DNA from: Paenibacillus sp. OV219
Lineage (GTDB): Bacteria > Bacillota > Bacilli > Paenibacillales > Paenibacillaceae
Assembly (NCBI RefSeq): GCF_900110075.1
Contig: NZ_FOCJ01000002.1
Span: forward strand, 496,001-560,000
DNA: 64,000 nucleotides
Reading direction: 5' to 3'
The first letter of the stretch is position 1, and each line of letters begins with the position of its first letter. The notes under the pieces are model-generated. The model did not search any database and was not told the origin of the DNA. It was given only the letters and a program-made list of their open reading frames with translations. The position numbers and the translations under genes are program-made. Below, piece by piece: positions 35,138-44,347 of this stretch.

Positions 35138-36419
35138 GAATGGCAGTTTCGTCACGATGGACGAGCAGCGTCCTGTGTTGAAAGGCCATATGGTCATCGA
35201 AGGCGATACGATTCTTTATTTGAGCGAGCAGGCTCCGGATCCAGAACCGGAAGGCGCAGAGCGGATAAATGGTAAAGGTCTAGTGTTCATGCCTGGCCTT
35301 ATAAACACGCATGGTCATGCAGCGATGTCGCTGCTTCGTGGCTATTCGGATGATGAGAATCTGCAAGTGTGGTTAGAGCAGAAGATGTGGCCGATGGAAG
35401 GCAAATATACCGATGAAGATTGCCGCTGGGGAACAGCGCTTGCCGTTACGGAGATGCTGAAGTCCGGTACGACGACATTTGTCGATATGTACGACCGGAT
35501 GCACATCGTCGCTGAAGTCGTTGAGCAATCCGGTATGCGCGGGCTGCTGACTCGCGGTGTCATTGGGCTATGCCCGCCGGATGTGCAGGAAGCGAAGCTG
35601 AATGAAGCGAAACAGTTCGTTCAGGACTGGAACGGCCGAGCTAATGGACGGATCCGCACGATGCTGTCCCCACACGCGCCGTACACATGCCCGCCGGATT
35701 ACATTAAACGTATCGTAGAAGCCGCAAATGAGCTTGATGTGCCGCTTCATACGCATATGTCGGAATCTGCTGCTGAAGTGCAGCAGAACGTGAATGATTA
35801 CGGATGCCGTCCAGTCGAGCATCTGGACAAGCTCGGCTTCTTCTCACGTCAGTCCCTTGTCGCACATGCGGTGCACCTGACGGATGAAGAAATTGCGCTG
35901 CTTGCTGAACGCGGCGTAAGCGTATCGCATAATCCAGCAAGCAACTTGAAGCTGGCGAGCGGCATTGCCCGTGTGCCTGATATGCTGAAAGCCGGCATTA
36001 CCGTATCGCTTGGTACAGACAGCGCAGCAAGCAACAATAATCTCGATCTATTCGATGAGATCCGCCTCGCAGCGCTTATTCACAAAGGCATCTCTGGCGA
36101 TCCTACAGCAGTTCCGGCTTGGGAAGCGCTCAAGCTTGGCACAGTTTATGGTGCTCGCGCGATATGGCAAGAAGAGCGGATCGGGATGCTGAAGGAAGGC
36201 ATGAAAGCTGACTTTATCGGAATTAATATCGAGCAGCCCCATTTCTATCCGCAGACGGAAATAATCTCGCACCTTGTCTACTCCGGATCAGGTCGCGACG
36301 TTGTGCATGTCTGGGTAGACGGCGTTCAAGTCGTGAAGAATGGAGATTGCGTATTGTTAGACGAAGTACAAATCCGTTCTGAAGCGCAAGCCTGCTTCGA
36401 AAGGCTGTTATCGAGCTAA
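35118..36419 (+). CDS. mtaD: 5'-methylthioadenosine/S-adenosylhomocysteine deaminase-like amidohydrolase
   Basis: A 433-residue metal-dependent amidohydrolase. Metal ligands lie in NTHGHAAMSLLRG (about residues 63-75), HTHMSES (about 212), VAHAVHLTDEEI and GTDSAASNNNLDLFDE (about 300). This set and the WLEQKMWPME segment are typical of MTA/SAH deaminases and their relatives; chlorohydrolase-like activity is less likely. ATG 35118, inside the rex 3' end, has GGGGACAAGGA upstream. It ends overlapping the tseB start (TAATG). Confidence 0.88.
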   Translation: MKRLWIENGSFVTMDEQRPVLKGHMVIEGDTILYLSEQAPDPEPEGAERINGKGLVFMPGLINTHGHAAMSLLRGYSDDENLQVWLEQKMWPMEGKYTDEDCRWGTALAVTEMLKSGTTTFVDMYDRMHIVAEVVEQSGMRGLLTRGVIGLCPPDVQEAKLNEAKQFVQDWNGRANGRIRTMLSPHAPYTCPPDYIKRIVEAANELDVPLHTHMSESAAEVQQNVNDYGCRPVEHLDKLGFFSRQSLVAHAVHLTDEEIALLAERGVSVSHNPASNLKLASGIARVPDMLKAGITVSLGTDSAASNNNLDLFDEIRLAALIHKGISGDPTAVPAWEALKLGTVYGARAIWQEERIGMLKEGMKADFIGINIEQPHFYPQTEIISHLVYSGSGRDVVHVWVDGVQVVKNGDCVLLDEVQIRSEAQACFERLLSS

Positions 36420-36940
36420 TGCGTGCAAATCGATCAAGACGACCGTCAGTCATGACGCCGTGGCGCTGGGTTCTACTCGTGTCGCTCTCGATTATTGTTA
36501 TCTTAACTGCGCTTAACGTCTATTACCGTTCTGTTCAGTCTCCGGTATGGGAAGAGGAGCGGAATGCGGAAGACCAAGCGATGCAGGTTGGCAGTCTGAG
36601 CGGTGTGGACAGCTCTTATCACTATGTGTGGGATGAGCCGGTGTGGGTGGTCAAAGGCAAAGACCATAACAACGACATTACATACGTCTGGCTGAAGAAT
36701 GAGGAATCTATTACACTCCGCGCAGATCAAGGCAAGACGAAAGCGGAGATCAAGGATAGCTTCATGCAAAGCAAACCGGATGCGTTAATTGAACATATTA
36801 AGCTCGGTTTGTTCGGCGGCGAGCCGGTATGGGAAGTTTTCTACGAGCGTAATCAAGCGGGCGAAGAGACACATTTCTATGAATTTTACCGGTTCAGAGA
36901 CGGTTCCTTCGTCGTATCGTACAAGCTGCCGACACGTTAA
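36419..36940 (+). CDS. tseB: Cell-wall elongation regulator TseB-like (YpmB), DUF5590
   Basis: 173 residues: a basic N-terminus, one membrane span (about 15-35, WVLLVSLSIIVILTALNVYY) and an extracytoplasmic domain of PepSY-like character (for example VWVVKGKDHNNDITYVWL and EPVWEVFYE). It matches YpmB/TseB of B. subtilis, which lies between dinG and asnS and works with penicillin-binding protein 2A in wall elongation. The start overlaps the deaminase stop by one base. Confidence 0.84.
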   Translation: MRANRSRRPSVMTPWRWVLLVSLSIIVILTALNVYYRSVQSPVWEEERNAEDQAMQVGSLSGVDSSYHYVWDEPVWVVKGKDHNNDITYVWLKNEESITLRADQGKTKAEIKDSFMQSKPDALIEHIKLGLFGGEPVWEVFYERNQAGEETHFYEFYRFRDGSFVVSYKLPTR

Positions 36941-37028
36941 TTGCCATCACTGTAAGCAAGCAGCAGTGTCAGCAAGTTAAGCCATAGTTCCCTATTATTA
37001 CACGCCCCCAGGTTAAACAGGTTGTGAT

Positions 37029-37065
37029 ATACTTTCGTATAGCAGTTAACGATAGACGAAAGTAT
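37029..37065. promoter_or_regulatory. Perfect 10-bp inverted repeat upstream of the FtsH-like unit
   Basis: ATACTTTCGT (37029-37038) and ACGAAAGTAT (37056-37065), separated by 17 nt. It lies 34 nt before the start codon at 37099. It may be an operator or an RNA hairpin; there is no T-run directly after, so it is not a plain terminator. No known regulator consensus was recognised. Confidence 0.6.
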
Positions 37066-37098
37066 TGCAATCAGTTGAAGCAAAGGGGGCTTTTTGCC

Positions 37099-37635
37099 AT
37101 GAAAATCCGTTTGATGCCTGCAGTCCTGACCGCTGTTATTTCGGCTAGTGTGTTAGTTGGCGGCTGGTTTACCTATCACAGCGTGGCAGCTGTAAAGCCG
37201 CTAGAACGAATTGTTGCAGGGACGCCTGGCGTTATTGAATCGACACCTGTTATTAACCGGAACACCGTTACGATAGATATGAAGCTAGAACGAGATGCTA
37301 ACATTCGCGATGTATATGATCATATTGCATCTGAGGGCGAGAACATTATTGGTGACCGTGAATTGAAGCTGAATATCGGCGATTCGAAGCCATCCAAGCA
37401 GCTAGAAGACGTATGGGCGACGATGTTGTTCGATGTCGCGCAAGCAATGGATCACCGTGAGTATGGTTCGATCCCGCAAGCGATTGAGGAAGCCCACACG
37501 AAGTTCCCGGCCGTTACTGCGACTTCGGAGATGGATGATTCCAATGTATATATTACACTGAAGGACGATACATCCGTGAAGTATGTTGTTCTACCTCGCA
37601 CACCGAACAAGATGGGAGCGTGGCCTAATGTTTAA
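37099..37635 (+). CDS. Membrane-anchored extracytoplasmic protein, coupled to an FtsH-like protease
   Basis: 178 residues with one N-terminal hydrophobic segment (about 8-30, VLTAVISASVLVGGWFTY), then an extracytoplasmic domain of about 145 residues of alternating beta/alpha character. No family was recognised. The last 8 nt overlap the FtsH-like gene, so the two are translationally coupled, which suggests a joint complex. AAAGGGGG precedes ATG 37099; the frame remains open upstream through the inverted repeat, so the real start is the ATG. Confidence 0.85.
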   Translation: MKIRLMPAVLTAVISASVLVGGWFTYHSVAAVKPLERIVAGTPGVIESTPVINRNTVTIDMKLERDANIRDVYDHIASEGENIIGDRELKLNIGDSKPSKQLEDVWATMLFDVAQAMDHREYGSIPQAIEEAHTKFPAVTATSEMDDSNVYITLKDDTSVKYVVLPRTPNKMGAWPNV

Positions 37636-39124
37636 ACAGTATGGCAAGGAAATCGTGATCGGCTTCGTGCCGGTCTTTCTCCTATTTCTGCAGTTTATAA
37701 TGGGCGTGAATACGATACCGATTGTGCTGCTAGGCGCGATTGTAGGCGGTTTGCTGTTTATGGCAAGATCGCGCGGCCATTTGGCGACCGTTGGTGGCGA
37801 ACGCAAAACGAAATCGCGGCCAGTGAAGCCGATGTCGTTCGATCAGATCGGCGGGCAAGAACGAGCGAAGCAGGAGCTTGTCGAAGCGCTTGATTTTCTC
37901 GTGAAGGTTGATCAGATTTCGAAGTTCGGCATTCGTCCGATGAAAGGCATTCTGCTTACTGGCCCTCCGGGAACAGGCAAGACGCTGCTTGCGAAGGCGG
38001 CGGCACAATACACGGATTCCATCTACCTTGGTGCATCCGGATCTGAATTTGTAGAGATGTATGTCGGTGTCGGCGCAAGCCGTATCCGTGATCTGTTCAA
38101 GGAAGCAAGGCAGAAAGCAGCGAAGCAGAACAAGAGCAGTGCGGTTATCTTCATCGACGAAATTGATGTTATTGGCGGTAAGCGTGACGGTGGCCAACAG
38201 CGCGAGTATGACCAGACGCTGAACCAGCTGCTTACTGAGCTTGACGGCATTCATACGTCGGATACGCCGCGTATTCTGCTTATTGGTGCAACGAACCGCA
38301 AAGAAATGCTCGATAGCGCGCTGCTTCGTCCCGGCCGGTTCGACCGTCATATTTCGGTAGACTTGCCGGATAAGAAAGGCCGCTCACATATCTTGAACAT
38401 TCATGCGAAGAATAAGCCGCTTGATTCTACGGAAGTGAACTTGGAAAAGATTGCGGAAGAGTCGTTCGGCTTCTCCGGCGCGCAGCTTGAGAGTGTCATG
38501 AACGAAGCGGCGATCTATGCGATGCGTGAAGACAGTGAGGCGATCAGCCAGCGTCATCTATCGATGGCGATCGATAAAGTGATGATGGGTGAGCGCACAG
38601 ACCGTGAAGCGACGAAGGAAGAGCGCGAGCGCGTTGCGCTGCATGAGCTTGGACATGCGATTGCGGCGGAGCTTGTCCGTCCGGGCAGTGTATCACAGGT
38701 TGCATTATTACCTCGCGGACAGGCACTCGGTTATGTGCGCCACAATCCGCAGGATGATAAGTATCTGTATACGAAAGAGTTTCTGGAAGGCCAAATAATG
38801 ATTGCGCTTGGCGGCGCAGCGGCGGAAGAAATGTTCTATGGCGATCGCAGCACGGGCTCGCGCAGCGACTTCGACCAAGCGATGAACATTGTGCGTTCGA
38901 TGGTCGAGTGTGGACTCACCGAGCTTGGCATTATCGAATCGTCGATGATGACGCCGGACAAATGGGCATCCATCACGCGCACCATTTTAGACGAGTTGAT
39001 GATCCGCGTAAAAGAGCTGCTTGAGAGCAATCGTGAAGTGTTCACAGCATCGCTCGATGTGCTTACGATCGAGGAAACGCTAAGCGGCGATCGCTTCCGT
39101 CAATTGCTTGCTGAAGCGGCGTAA
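37628..39124 (+). CDS. FtsH-family ATP-dependent metalloprotease lacking the extracytoplasmic domain
   Basis: 498 residues. Two adjacent hydrophobic segments at the N-terminus (about 9-26 and 30-46) have almost no loop between them, whereas FtsH has an ~70-residue extracytoplasmic domain there. The AAA+ module has GPPGTGKT (about residue 118), FIDEID and the second-region-of-homology RPGRFDR. The protease has HELGH (FtsH consensus HEAGH) and a downstream acidic residue in SRSDFDQA. It should degrade membrane or soluble proteins. A second, standard FtsH is presumably elsewhere. Confidence 0.92.
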   Translation: MFKQYGKEIVIGFVPVFLLFLQFIMGVNTIPIVLLGAIVGGLLFMARSRGHLATVGGERKTKSRPVKPMSFDQIGGQERAKQELVEALDFLVKVDQISKFGIRPMKGILLTGPPGTGKTLLAKAAAQYTDSIYLGASGSEFVEMYVGVGASRIRDLFKEARQKAAKQNKSSAVIFIDEIDVIGGKRDGGQQREYDQTLNQLLTELDGIHTSDTPRILLIGATNRKEMLDSALLRPGRFDRHISVDLPDKKGRSHILNIHAKNKPLDSTEVNLEKIAEESFGFSGAQLESVMNEAAIYAMREDSEAISQRHLSMAIDKVMMGERTDREATKEERERVALHELGHAIAAELVRPGSVSQVALLPRGQALGYVRHNPQDDKYLYTKEFLEGQIMIALGGAAAEEMFYGDRSTGSRSDFDQAMNIVRSMVECGLTELGIIESSMMTPDKWASITRTILDELMIRVKELLESNREVFTASLDVLTIEETLSGDRFRQLLAEAA

Positions 39125-39170
39125 TCAATCTCGACACTCGGGATGCTGTAATCATTTTCAAAAATAACCG

Positions 39171-39199
39171 TTGACGCCCAACTACACGCATGATATTAT
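39171..39199 (+). promoter_or_regulatory. Sigma-A promoter of the sulfatase/transporter leader
   Basis: TTGACG (39171-39176), 17-nt spacer, TATTAT (39194-39199). It is 46 nt after the FtsH-like gene. I see no other good promoter before the first transporter gene, so this should drive the island through two terminator hairpins. Confidence 0.78.
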
Positions 39200-39257
39200 G
39201 AGTCACATAATAACTAAGTAAACTCATCGGAATTATAATACTATCTACCGGACCACC

Positions 39258-39297
39258 GGAGACCAGTGCCTATACAGGTGCTGAGTCTCCTTTTTTT
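39258..39297 (+). terminator. Leader terminator 1
   Basis: GGAGACCAGTGCC (39258-39270) pairs with GGTGCTGAGTCTCC (39277-39290) with one bulged A and two G-T pairs. Seven T residues follow (39291-39297). It would end a ~92-nt transcript from the promoter at 39171, and also any read-through from the FtsH-like gene. Confidence 0.88.
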
Positions 39298-39390
39298 ATG
39301 GAAACCGCCTGGTTGACCAGAGGTTCTTACTAAGGCTTCGGAGATATCCCATTGTAATCAAGATGAATAAAGCGTCGACTGGTTATCCAG

Positions 39391-39424
39391 AGACACAACA
39401 TGAACGACTATGTTGTGTCTTTTA
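39391..39424 (+). terminator. Leader terminator 2
   Basis: A perfect 11-bp stem, AGACACAACAT (39391-39401) with ATGTTGTGTCT (39410-39420), an 8-nt loop and a T-rich tail. It ends only 28 nt before the first transporter start codon. Confidence 0.86.
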
Positions 39425-39451
39425 TTATTTCAGGGGAAGGGAGCCTCTAAG

Positions 39452-40426
39452 ATGGAATTCGTTGACACCGAGCCTGCGCTCAAAGAGGTGGCAGTTCGAC
39501 CGCCGGTTCGCGTTCGCAAGAGAGCAAGTCTGCTAAGATACATCTGGTTCAACCGTTACCTGTATTTCATGCTGGTACCGGCGCTGGTATACTACTTGAT
39601 TTTCCACTACATCCCGATGTACGGTGCGGTCGTTGCGTTTAAGGATTTCAGCATTACAAAAGGAATTCTGGGCAGCGATTGGGCAGGCTTTAAGTATTTC
39701 GAGTACTTATTCTCGCAGGATAAATTTTGGCAGGTCATCAAAAACACCGTTGTCATCTCGCTGTACCGGCTTACATTTGGATTTCCCGCTCCGATTATCG
39801 CAGCATTGCTGTTGAACGAGGTCAGGGTAAAGATGTTCAAGCAGACGATACAGACCGTGATCTACCTACCGCATTTTATTTCTTGGGTCATTCTGGGAGG
39901 CATCCTAATCAATTTGCTCTCCACAGACAGTGGTGTAGTGAACAACATCATTAAGCTGTTTGGAGGCTCGCCGATTGGATTTCTAAGCGAAGAATCCTAT
40001 TTCCGCAGCACGCTTGTTTTCTCGATGATCTGGAAGGAGTTCGGCTGGAACACAATCATCTACATAGCGGCTTTGTCCGGAATCAGTCCACATCTGTACG
40101 AAGCGGCGGTTATCGACGGGGCTAATCGCTTTCAGCGGCTACTGTATCTCACGATTCCGCTGATCAGGGGCACCATCGTGCTCATTCTCATTCTTCGGAT
40201 GGGCGGCATTATGGAAGCGGGCTTCGAACAAATTTTCGTGCTCTATCATCCTGGTGTATATCGCGTCTCGGATATTATCGACACCTATGTGTACCGGATT
40301 GGCTTGACGGATGGGAGGTTCAGTCTTGCGGCGGCGGTTGGATTGTTTAAATCCTTGATCAATTTCACGCTGCTCGTTCTGGCAAATTGGCTTTCCAGGA
40401 GGATGGGAGAACAAGGTGTTTACTGA
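39452..40426 (+). CDS. ABC sugar-type permease, LplB family
   Basis: 324-residue inner-membrane permease of a CUT1-type importer, with six hydrophobic segments and the EAA loop (YEAAVIDGANRFQRLLYLTIPLI, shown in part as EAAVIDGANRFQ) that contacts the ATPase. An N-terminal basic stretch precedes the first span. The family handles oligosaccharides, often plant or host glycans. ATG 39452 follows AGGGGAAGGGAG. It is the first gene of the accessory island. No ATPase gene is nearby, as is usual for this class, which shares an MsmX-type ATPase. Confidence 0.94.
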   Translation: MEFVDTEPALKEVAVRPPVRVRKRASLLRYIWFNRYLYFMLVPALVYYLIFHYIPMYGAVVAFKDFSITKGILGSDWAGFKYFEYLFSQDKFWQVIKNTVVISLYRLTFGFPAPIIAALLLNEVRVKMFKQTIQTVIYLPHFISWVILGGILINLLSTDSGVVNNIIKLFGGSPIGFLSEESYFRSTLVFSMIWKEFGWNTIIYIAALSGISPHLYEAAVIDGANRFQRLLYLTIPLIRGTIVLILILRMGGIMEAGFEQIFVLYHPGVYRVSDIIDTYVYRIGLTDGRFSLAAAVGLFKSLINFTLLVLANWLSRRMGEQGVY

Positions 40427-40441
40427 TACGGGAGGGAGATT

Positions 40442-41308
40442 ATGCATTTCACAAGCAGAGTAGGGAAGCTATTCGACTCGTTCAATATTGGCTTCCTGGC
40501 GATTGTAGCAATCGTTACGATATATCCATTCTGGGATACGTTCGTTGTATCCATCATTCCACTGGATGAGTACCTCGGATCAAGTATTCATCTGTTTCCT
40601 AAACAAGTCACCTTCGAGGCTTATACCTACTTGTTCTCGATGAGTGAGCTTTGGACGTCTTACGGCGTGACGCTGTTCGTCACGATTGTGGGTACGGCGC
40701 TGAATATGATCCTTACGGTGATGGCGGCCTATGCGCTTTCCAGACCCGGGTTGAAAGGAAGCCGCGTAATTATGTTTCTCTTCGTGTTTACGATGATGTT
40801 CAGCGGCGGCATCATTCCGACCTACCTGTTGGTCAAAAACCTCGGCATGATGAACTCGGTGTGGGCATTGATTATCCCGAGCGCGCTCAACACCTATAAC
40901 TTGATCATTATGAAAAACTTCTTCACAGCGCTGCCTGACGGCTTGGTCGAAGCGGCACGAATTGACGGCTGTAATGACCTAGGGATCTTGTACAAGATTG
41001 TGATCCCCTTATCGATGCCGGCCATTTCCACCATCACACTCTTTTATGCTGTTACCCGGTGGAACGAGTTTTTCAACGCGATCTTCTTCATCAGCGACAA
41101 GGAGCTTTGGCCATTGCAGCTTTTCTTACGAAGTATGCTGTTCGAGAACGAATCCTCGTACTCGGGGGGTGGCGACAGCGTGTTTCTCCTCGGACCTTCG
41201 ATCAAGATGGCGACGGTCATGGCAGCATCCATTCCGGTCATGCTCATTTATCCGTTTTTCCAGAAGTATTTCACCAATGGCGTGTTGATTGGCGCGGTTA
41301 AGGAGTAA
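40442..41308 (+). CDS. ABC sugar-type permease, YtcP/MalG-like
   Basis: Second permease of the importer, 288 residues with six spans, and the EAA motif in VEAARIDGCNDLGILYKIVIP (part shown: EAARIDGCNDLG). It has the conserved C-terminal PFFQKYFTNGVLIGAVKE ending of this subfamily. It follows the first permease by 15 nt with a strong GGGAGGGAG ribosome-binding site. It forms the translocation pore together with the preceding protein. Confidence 0.95.
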   Translation: MHFTSRVGKLFDSFNIGFLAIVAIVTIYPFWDTFVVSIIPLDEYLGSSIHLFPKQVTFEAYTYLFSMSELWTSYGVTLFVTIVGTALNMILTVMAAYALSRPGLKGSRVIMFLFVFTMMFSGGIIPTYLLVKNLGMMNSVWALIIPSALNTYNLIIMKNFFTALPDGLVEAARIDGCNDLGILYKIVIPLSMPAISTITLFYAVTRWNEFFNAIFFISDKELWPLQLFLRSMLFENESSYSGGGDSVFLLGPSIKMATVMAASIPVMLIYPFFQKYFTNGVLIGAVKE

Positions 41309-41346
41309 TTCCTTCACTATAAAAAAATCAAGCAGGAGGCAAAGAA

Positions 41347-42945
41347 ATGATGTATCTGAGAGAGAAATCAATAAAAAAATGGGTGGTCTTGGCAGTAGCA
41401 GCAGCGCTAATCATAACGACAGGATGCTCGAATAAGCCGGACGCAACAAATGCAAAGGAAGCCAGCAGTAACGCAGCTGATTCCAATACCGCTTCCAATT
41501 CCGGTTCCACCTCCGAAGAGCCGTATGAGCTTGTTTATTTGACAACGGGCGACCAAGGGGCGAAGCCGCTAGTGCCGAACGATCGTATTATTGCCGAGAT
41601 TAACAAGCGACTGAACATCAAGCTGACGATCAAGATCGCGCCTGAGTTCTCGTACGACAAGATTAACGTAGCTATTGCAAGCGGAGATCTTCCTGACGTT
41701 GTGACGACGCAGTATCCTTCTTCCTCTGTCTCCCAGTGGATCAAGGAAGGCATTCTGCTTCCACTGAATGATTACTTTGACAAAATCCCAACGATTAAAG
41801 CAAAGCTCGATAATGGCCTGCAGTGGACAGCGGTTGACGGAAAGTATTACGGATATCCCTTCGTGAGCGGAATGGAGAAGTCGAATTACACGGTTCAATT
41901 CCGCAAGGACTGGCTGGATAAGCTAGGCCTGCAGTATCCGAAAACATTGGATGAATTTGAAGATACGCTGAAAGCCGTTGTGGAGAAGGACCCTGACGGC
42001 AACGGCAAGGCTGATACATTCGGCTACATCACGAACAAGCCTACTCCCGGCGACGCTCTAACTGCATTCGATTTCGTCCTTTATGCGTACGGTCTTCCTG
42101 ATGCGGACTATGTGCTGAACGATAAAGGAGAGATCATTCCACGTTTCGAGCACCCGGCCTTCAAGGCAGGCATTGAGGAGCTTCGCAAATGGTACAACGA
42201 GAAATTGATCGATCCCGAATTTATTTTGTATGATCGACCAGCGAAGGAACAAAAGTTTTTCCAAGGTAAAGCGGGCGTCATGGATGGTCCATTATTCCGC
42301 CACGTGAGCCGCATTGAAGGAAGCTTAAAGCAGGTCAATCCGGATGGCGTGCTCGGGTACTCGCCACCACCAACTGGACCGGATGGCAAGCAAGGTATGG
42401 CTACTCGTCCCAAAACAGCTTTGTTCACGGCTGTTACCAATAAGGCCAAGAACCCCGAGAAGGCAGCGGAATTCATCGAATTCATGCTGTCCAAGGAAGG
42501 CCGCGAACTGCTTCAGCTGGGCATCGAAGGCATCCACTATACGAAGCAAGGGGATAAAATTACTTACAATGAGGCGGAACGGGAGAAAGACGGATTTGCC
42601 CCGAATGGCTGGGCTCATCCGCTTGCTTGGGGCAACGTGACTTGGCCGATCGATGAAGACTACTTGCCGCAGACGGAGCTGAATATTGATCGCGCCAAAG
42701 ATTCGGTTAAAGTGGCTTCGCAATATTTTGTGCCGAATCTCATTACCCGCAAGACGGATGCGGAGATCGAATACGGCAAAGCCGTCAATGAAGTCTATAA
42801 CCAATATTTCGTGGACCTCTTGAAGGGCAAGCTTGATGTCGATAAGGGGATCGCGGAGCTCGGTAAGCAGTGGCGCCAAGCAGGCGGCGAAGAGATTCTG
42901 AAGGCGGTCAATGAAGAGTACAAGAAGGAAGGCGCAAGCAAATAA
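41347..42945 (+). CDS. Extracellular solute-binding lipoprotein (LipO-like)
   Basis: A 532-residue substrate-binding protein for the upstream permeases. The N-terminus has a lipoprotein signal (VLAVAAALIITTGC; lipid Cys about residue 27), followed by a Ser/Asn/Ala-rich linker. The mature part begins near EEPYELVYLTTGDQ. FVSGMEKSNYTVQFRKDWLDKLGL is a typical segment of these large CUT1 binding proteins, here given only in part (FRKDWLDKLGLQYPKTLDEF). Ligand not deducible; sulfated sugar is a guess from context. Confidence 0.93.
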   Translation: MMYLREKSIKKWVVLAVAAALIITTGCSNKPDATNAKEASSNAADSNTASNSGSTSEEPYELVYLTTGDQGAKPLVPNDRIIAEINKRLNIKLTIKIAPEFSYDKINVAIASGDLPDVVTTQYPSSSVSQWIKEGILLPLNDYFDKIPTIKAKLDNGLQWTAVDGKYYGYPFVSGMEKSNYTVQFRKDWLDKLGLQYPKTLDEFEDTLKAVVEKDPDGNGKADTFGYITNKPTPGDALTAFDFVLYAYGLPDADYVLNDKGEIIPRFEHPAFKAGIEELRKWYNEKLIDPEFILYDRPAKEQKFFQGKAGVMDGPLFRHVSRIEGSLKQVNPDGVLGYSPPPTGPDGKQGMATRPKTALFTAVTNKAKNPEKAAEFIEFMLSKEGRELLQLGIEGIHYTKQGDKITYNEAEREKDGFAPNGWAHPLAWGNVTWPIDEDYLPQTELNIDRAKDSVKVASQYFVPNLITRKTDAEIEYGKAVNEVYNQYFVDLLKGKLDVDKGIAELGKQWRQAGGEEILKAVNEEYKKEGASK

Positions 42946-42968
42946 CGATAGAAATGGAAACAGGTGCT

Positions 42969-44297
42969 ATGAATAAAAGAAGTGATCGTCCGAATGTCAT
43001 CGTGTTTTTCACGGATCAGCAGCGTTGGGACACGACAGGTGTTCATGCCAATCCGCTCGATTTAACGCCGAATTTCGACCGCATGGCACGTTCGGGAACC
43101 GATGTGCATCAATCCTTTACGTGTCAGCCGGTTTGCGGTCCAGCGCGTTCTGCGATGCAAACCGGTTTGTATCCAACCACAACGGGGTGCTATCACAACG
43201 GAATTCCGCTACCGGAAGGAACTCAAACGTTAGCGCATCATTTTCGCGCCTCCGGTTATCGAACCGGTTATATCGGCAAATGGCATCTGGCCGGCGAAGA
43301 GCCCGTACCGGCAAACCAGAGAGGCGGCTACGAATATTGGCTTGCCTCAAACGGCTTGGAGCATGCGTCGGACTCTTATCGAACAGTCGTCTATGACGAG
43401 CAGAACAGGCCGGTTCGACTGCCGGGTTATCGAGTGGACGCGCTGACGGATGCGGCCATTCGATATATCGATCAGAACCAGGAAGATCCGTTCTATCTCT
43501 TCGTCTCCTATATTGAACCGCATCAGCAAAATCATCTCGACAATTATCCGGCGCCGGATGGTTATCGGGAACGTTATCGCGGAGCGCCGCTCCCTCCTGA
43601 TCTCGCTGCACTTGGCGGGACGGCGCATCGGCATTACGCAGGCTACTGCGGCATGGTGAAGCGGCTCGACGAAGCGCTTGGAAGGCTGCTGGACACCTTG
43701 AAGAGTTTGTCGCTGCAAGACAATACCATTGTCCTGTATACGTCGGATCACGGCTGTCATTTCCGGACGAGAAATCAGGAATATAAGCGTTCACCCCATG
43801 ACAGCTCCATACGAGTGCCGACCGCAATTCAGGGTCCCGGTTTTACGGGTGGCGGTCAAATTCGCCAGCCCGTCAGCTTGATCGATCTGCCACCAACGCT
43901 GCTTGATGCGGCTGGGCTGGCCGTTCCTCCCGAGATGCAAGGAAGATCCATACTCCCATTGCTGCATGGCGGCAAGATGGACTGGCCGGAGGAGGTTTTC
44001 GTTCAAATTAGCGAAGACCATGTCGGCCGCGCCATCCGCACAGACCGTTGGAAGTATGCGGTGACGGCGCCGGACAAGGATGGCTGGAAGCATGCCGGAT
44101 CGGACATCTATGTGGAGGAATTCCTATATGACCTGCACGCTGATCCTGATGAATTGTTCAATCTCGCCGGGATTCCCGTACACCATGGCGACGCTTCTCG
44201 ACTGAGAGAGCAGCTGCTGCGGAGAATCCGGGAGGCGGAAGGCCAGTCTCCCGTTATCATTCCCGCCCAAGAACGAGAATGGCCAAGAGGTTATTAA
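42969..44297 (+). CDS. Sulfatase, Cys-type (island sulfatase 1)
   Basis: Alkaline-phosphatase-superfamily type I sulfatase. The N-terminal metal motif is FFTDQQRWDTTG, and the formylglycine Cys is residue 56 in VCGPARSAMQTG (CxPxR). HKW-type metal residues include GKWHLAG (about residue 118), and the second metal Asp-His lies in TSDHGCHF (about residue 258). No signal peptide, so it should act in the cytoplasm on imported substrate. The start is uncertain: ATG 42954 is also in frame, and neither has a strong ribosome-binding site. 443 residues. Confidence 0.92.
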   Translation: MNKRSDRPNVIVFFTDQQRWDTTGVHANPLDLTPNFDRMARSGTDVHQSFTCQPVCGPARSAMQTGLYPTTTGCYHNGIPLPEGTQTLAHHFRASGYRTGYIGKWHLAGEEPVPANQRGGYEYWLASNGLEHASDSYRTVVYDEQNRPVRLPGYRVDALTDAAIRYIDQNQEDPFYLFVSYIEPHQQNHLDNYPAPDGYRERYRGAPLPPDLAALGGTAHRHYAGYCGMVKRLDEALGRLLDTLKSLSLQDNTIVLYTSDHGCHFRTRNQEYKRSPHDSSIRVPTAIQGPGFTGGGQIRQPVSLIDLPPTLLDAAGLAVPPEMQGRSILPLLHGGKMDWPEEVFVQISEDHVGRAIRTDRWKYAVTAPDKDGWKHAGSDIYVEEFLYDLHADPDELFNLAGIPVHHGDASRLREQLLRRIREAEGQSPVIIPAQEREWPRGY

Positions 44298-44347
44298 TAT
44301 CTACTTGTCCTTATATATTCATTATTAGAGAGTGAGGAGAATTTACT

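Larger units (their letters stand above)
39206..39451 (+). ncRNA. Leader RNA with two terminators, candidate cis-regulatory RNA
   Basis: ~245-nt untranslated leader from the predicted start to the first transporter gene. It contains CCGG-ACCA-CCGG, terminator 1 (39258-39297), a CTGG-TTGA-CCAG hairpin (39309-39320), a CTGG-TTAT-CCAG hairpin (39379-39390) and terminator 2 (39391-39424). GACCAG at 39261 and 39315 and CTGGTT at 39309 and 39379 can pair in alternative ways, including with the 5' arm of terminator 1. The pattern suggests attenuation. No known riboswitch class was recognised. Confidence 0.5.

Noticed and set aside
39206-39300. SAM riboswitch, T-box or M-box for the sulfatase leader
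   Set aside because: None of the conserved core sequences of these classes (for example the T-box AGGGTGG core) is present.
43117-43827. 236-codon minus-strand frame within sulfatase 1
   Set aside because: Arg/Ser/Asp-rich reading of the antisense strand of a clear sulfatase; no ribosome-binding site.
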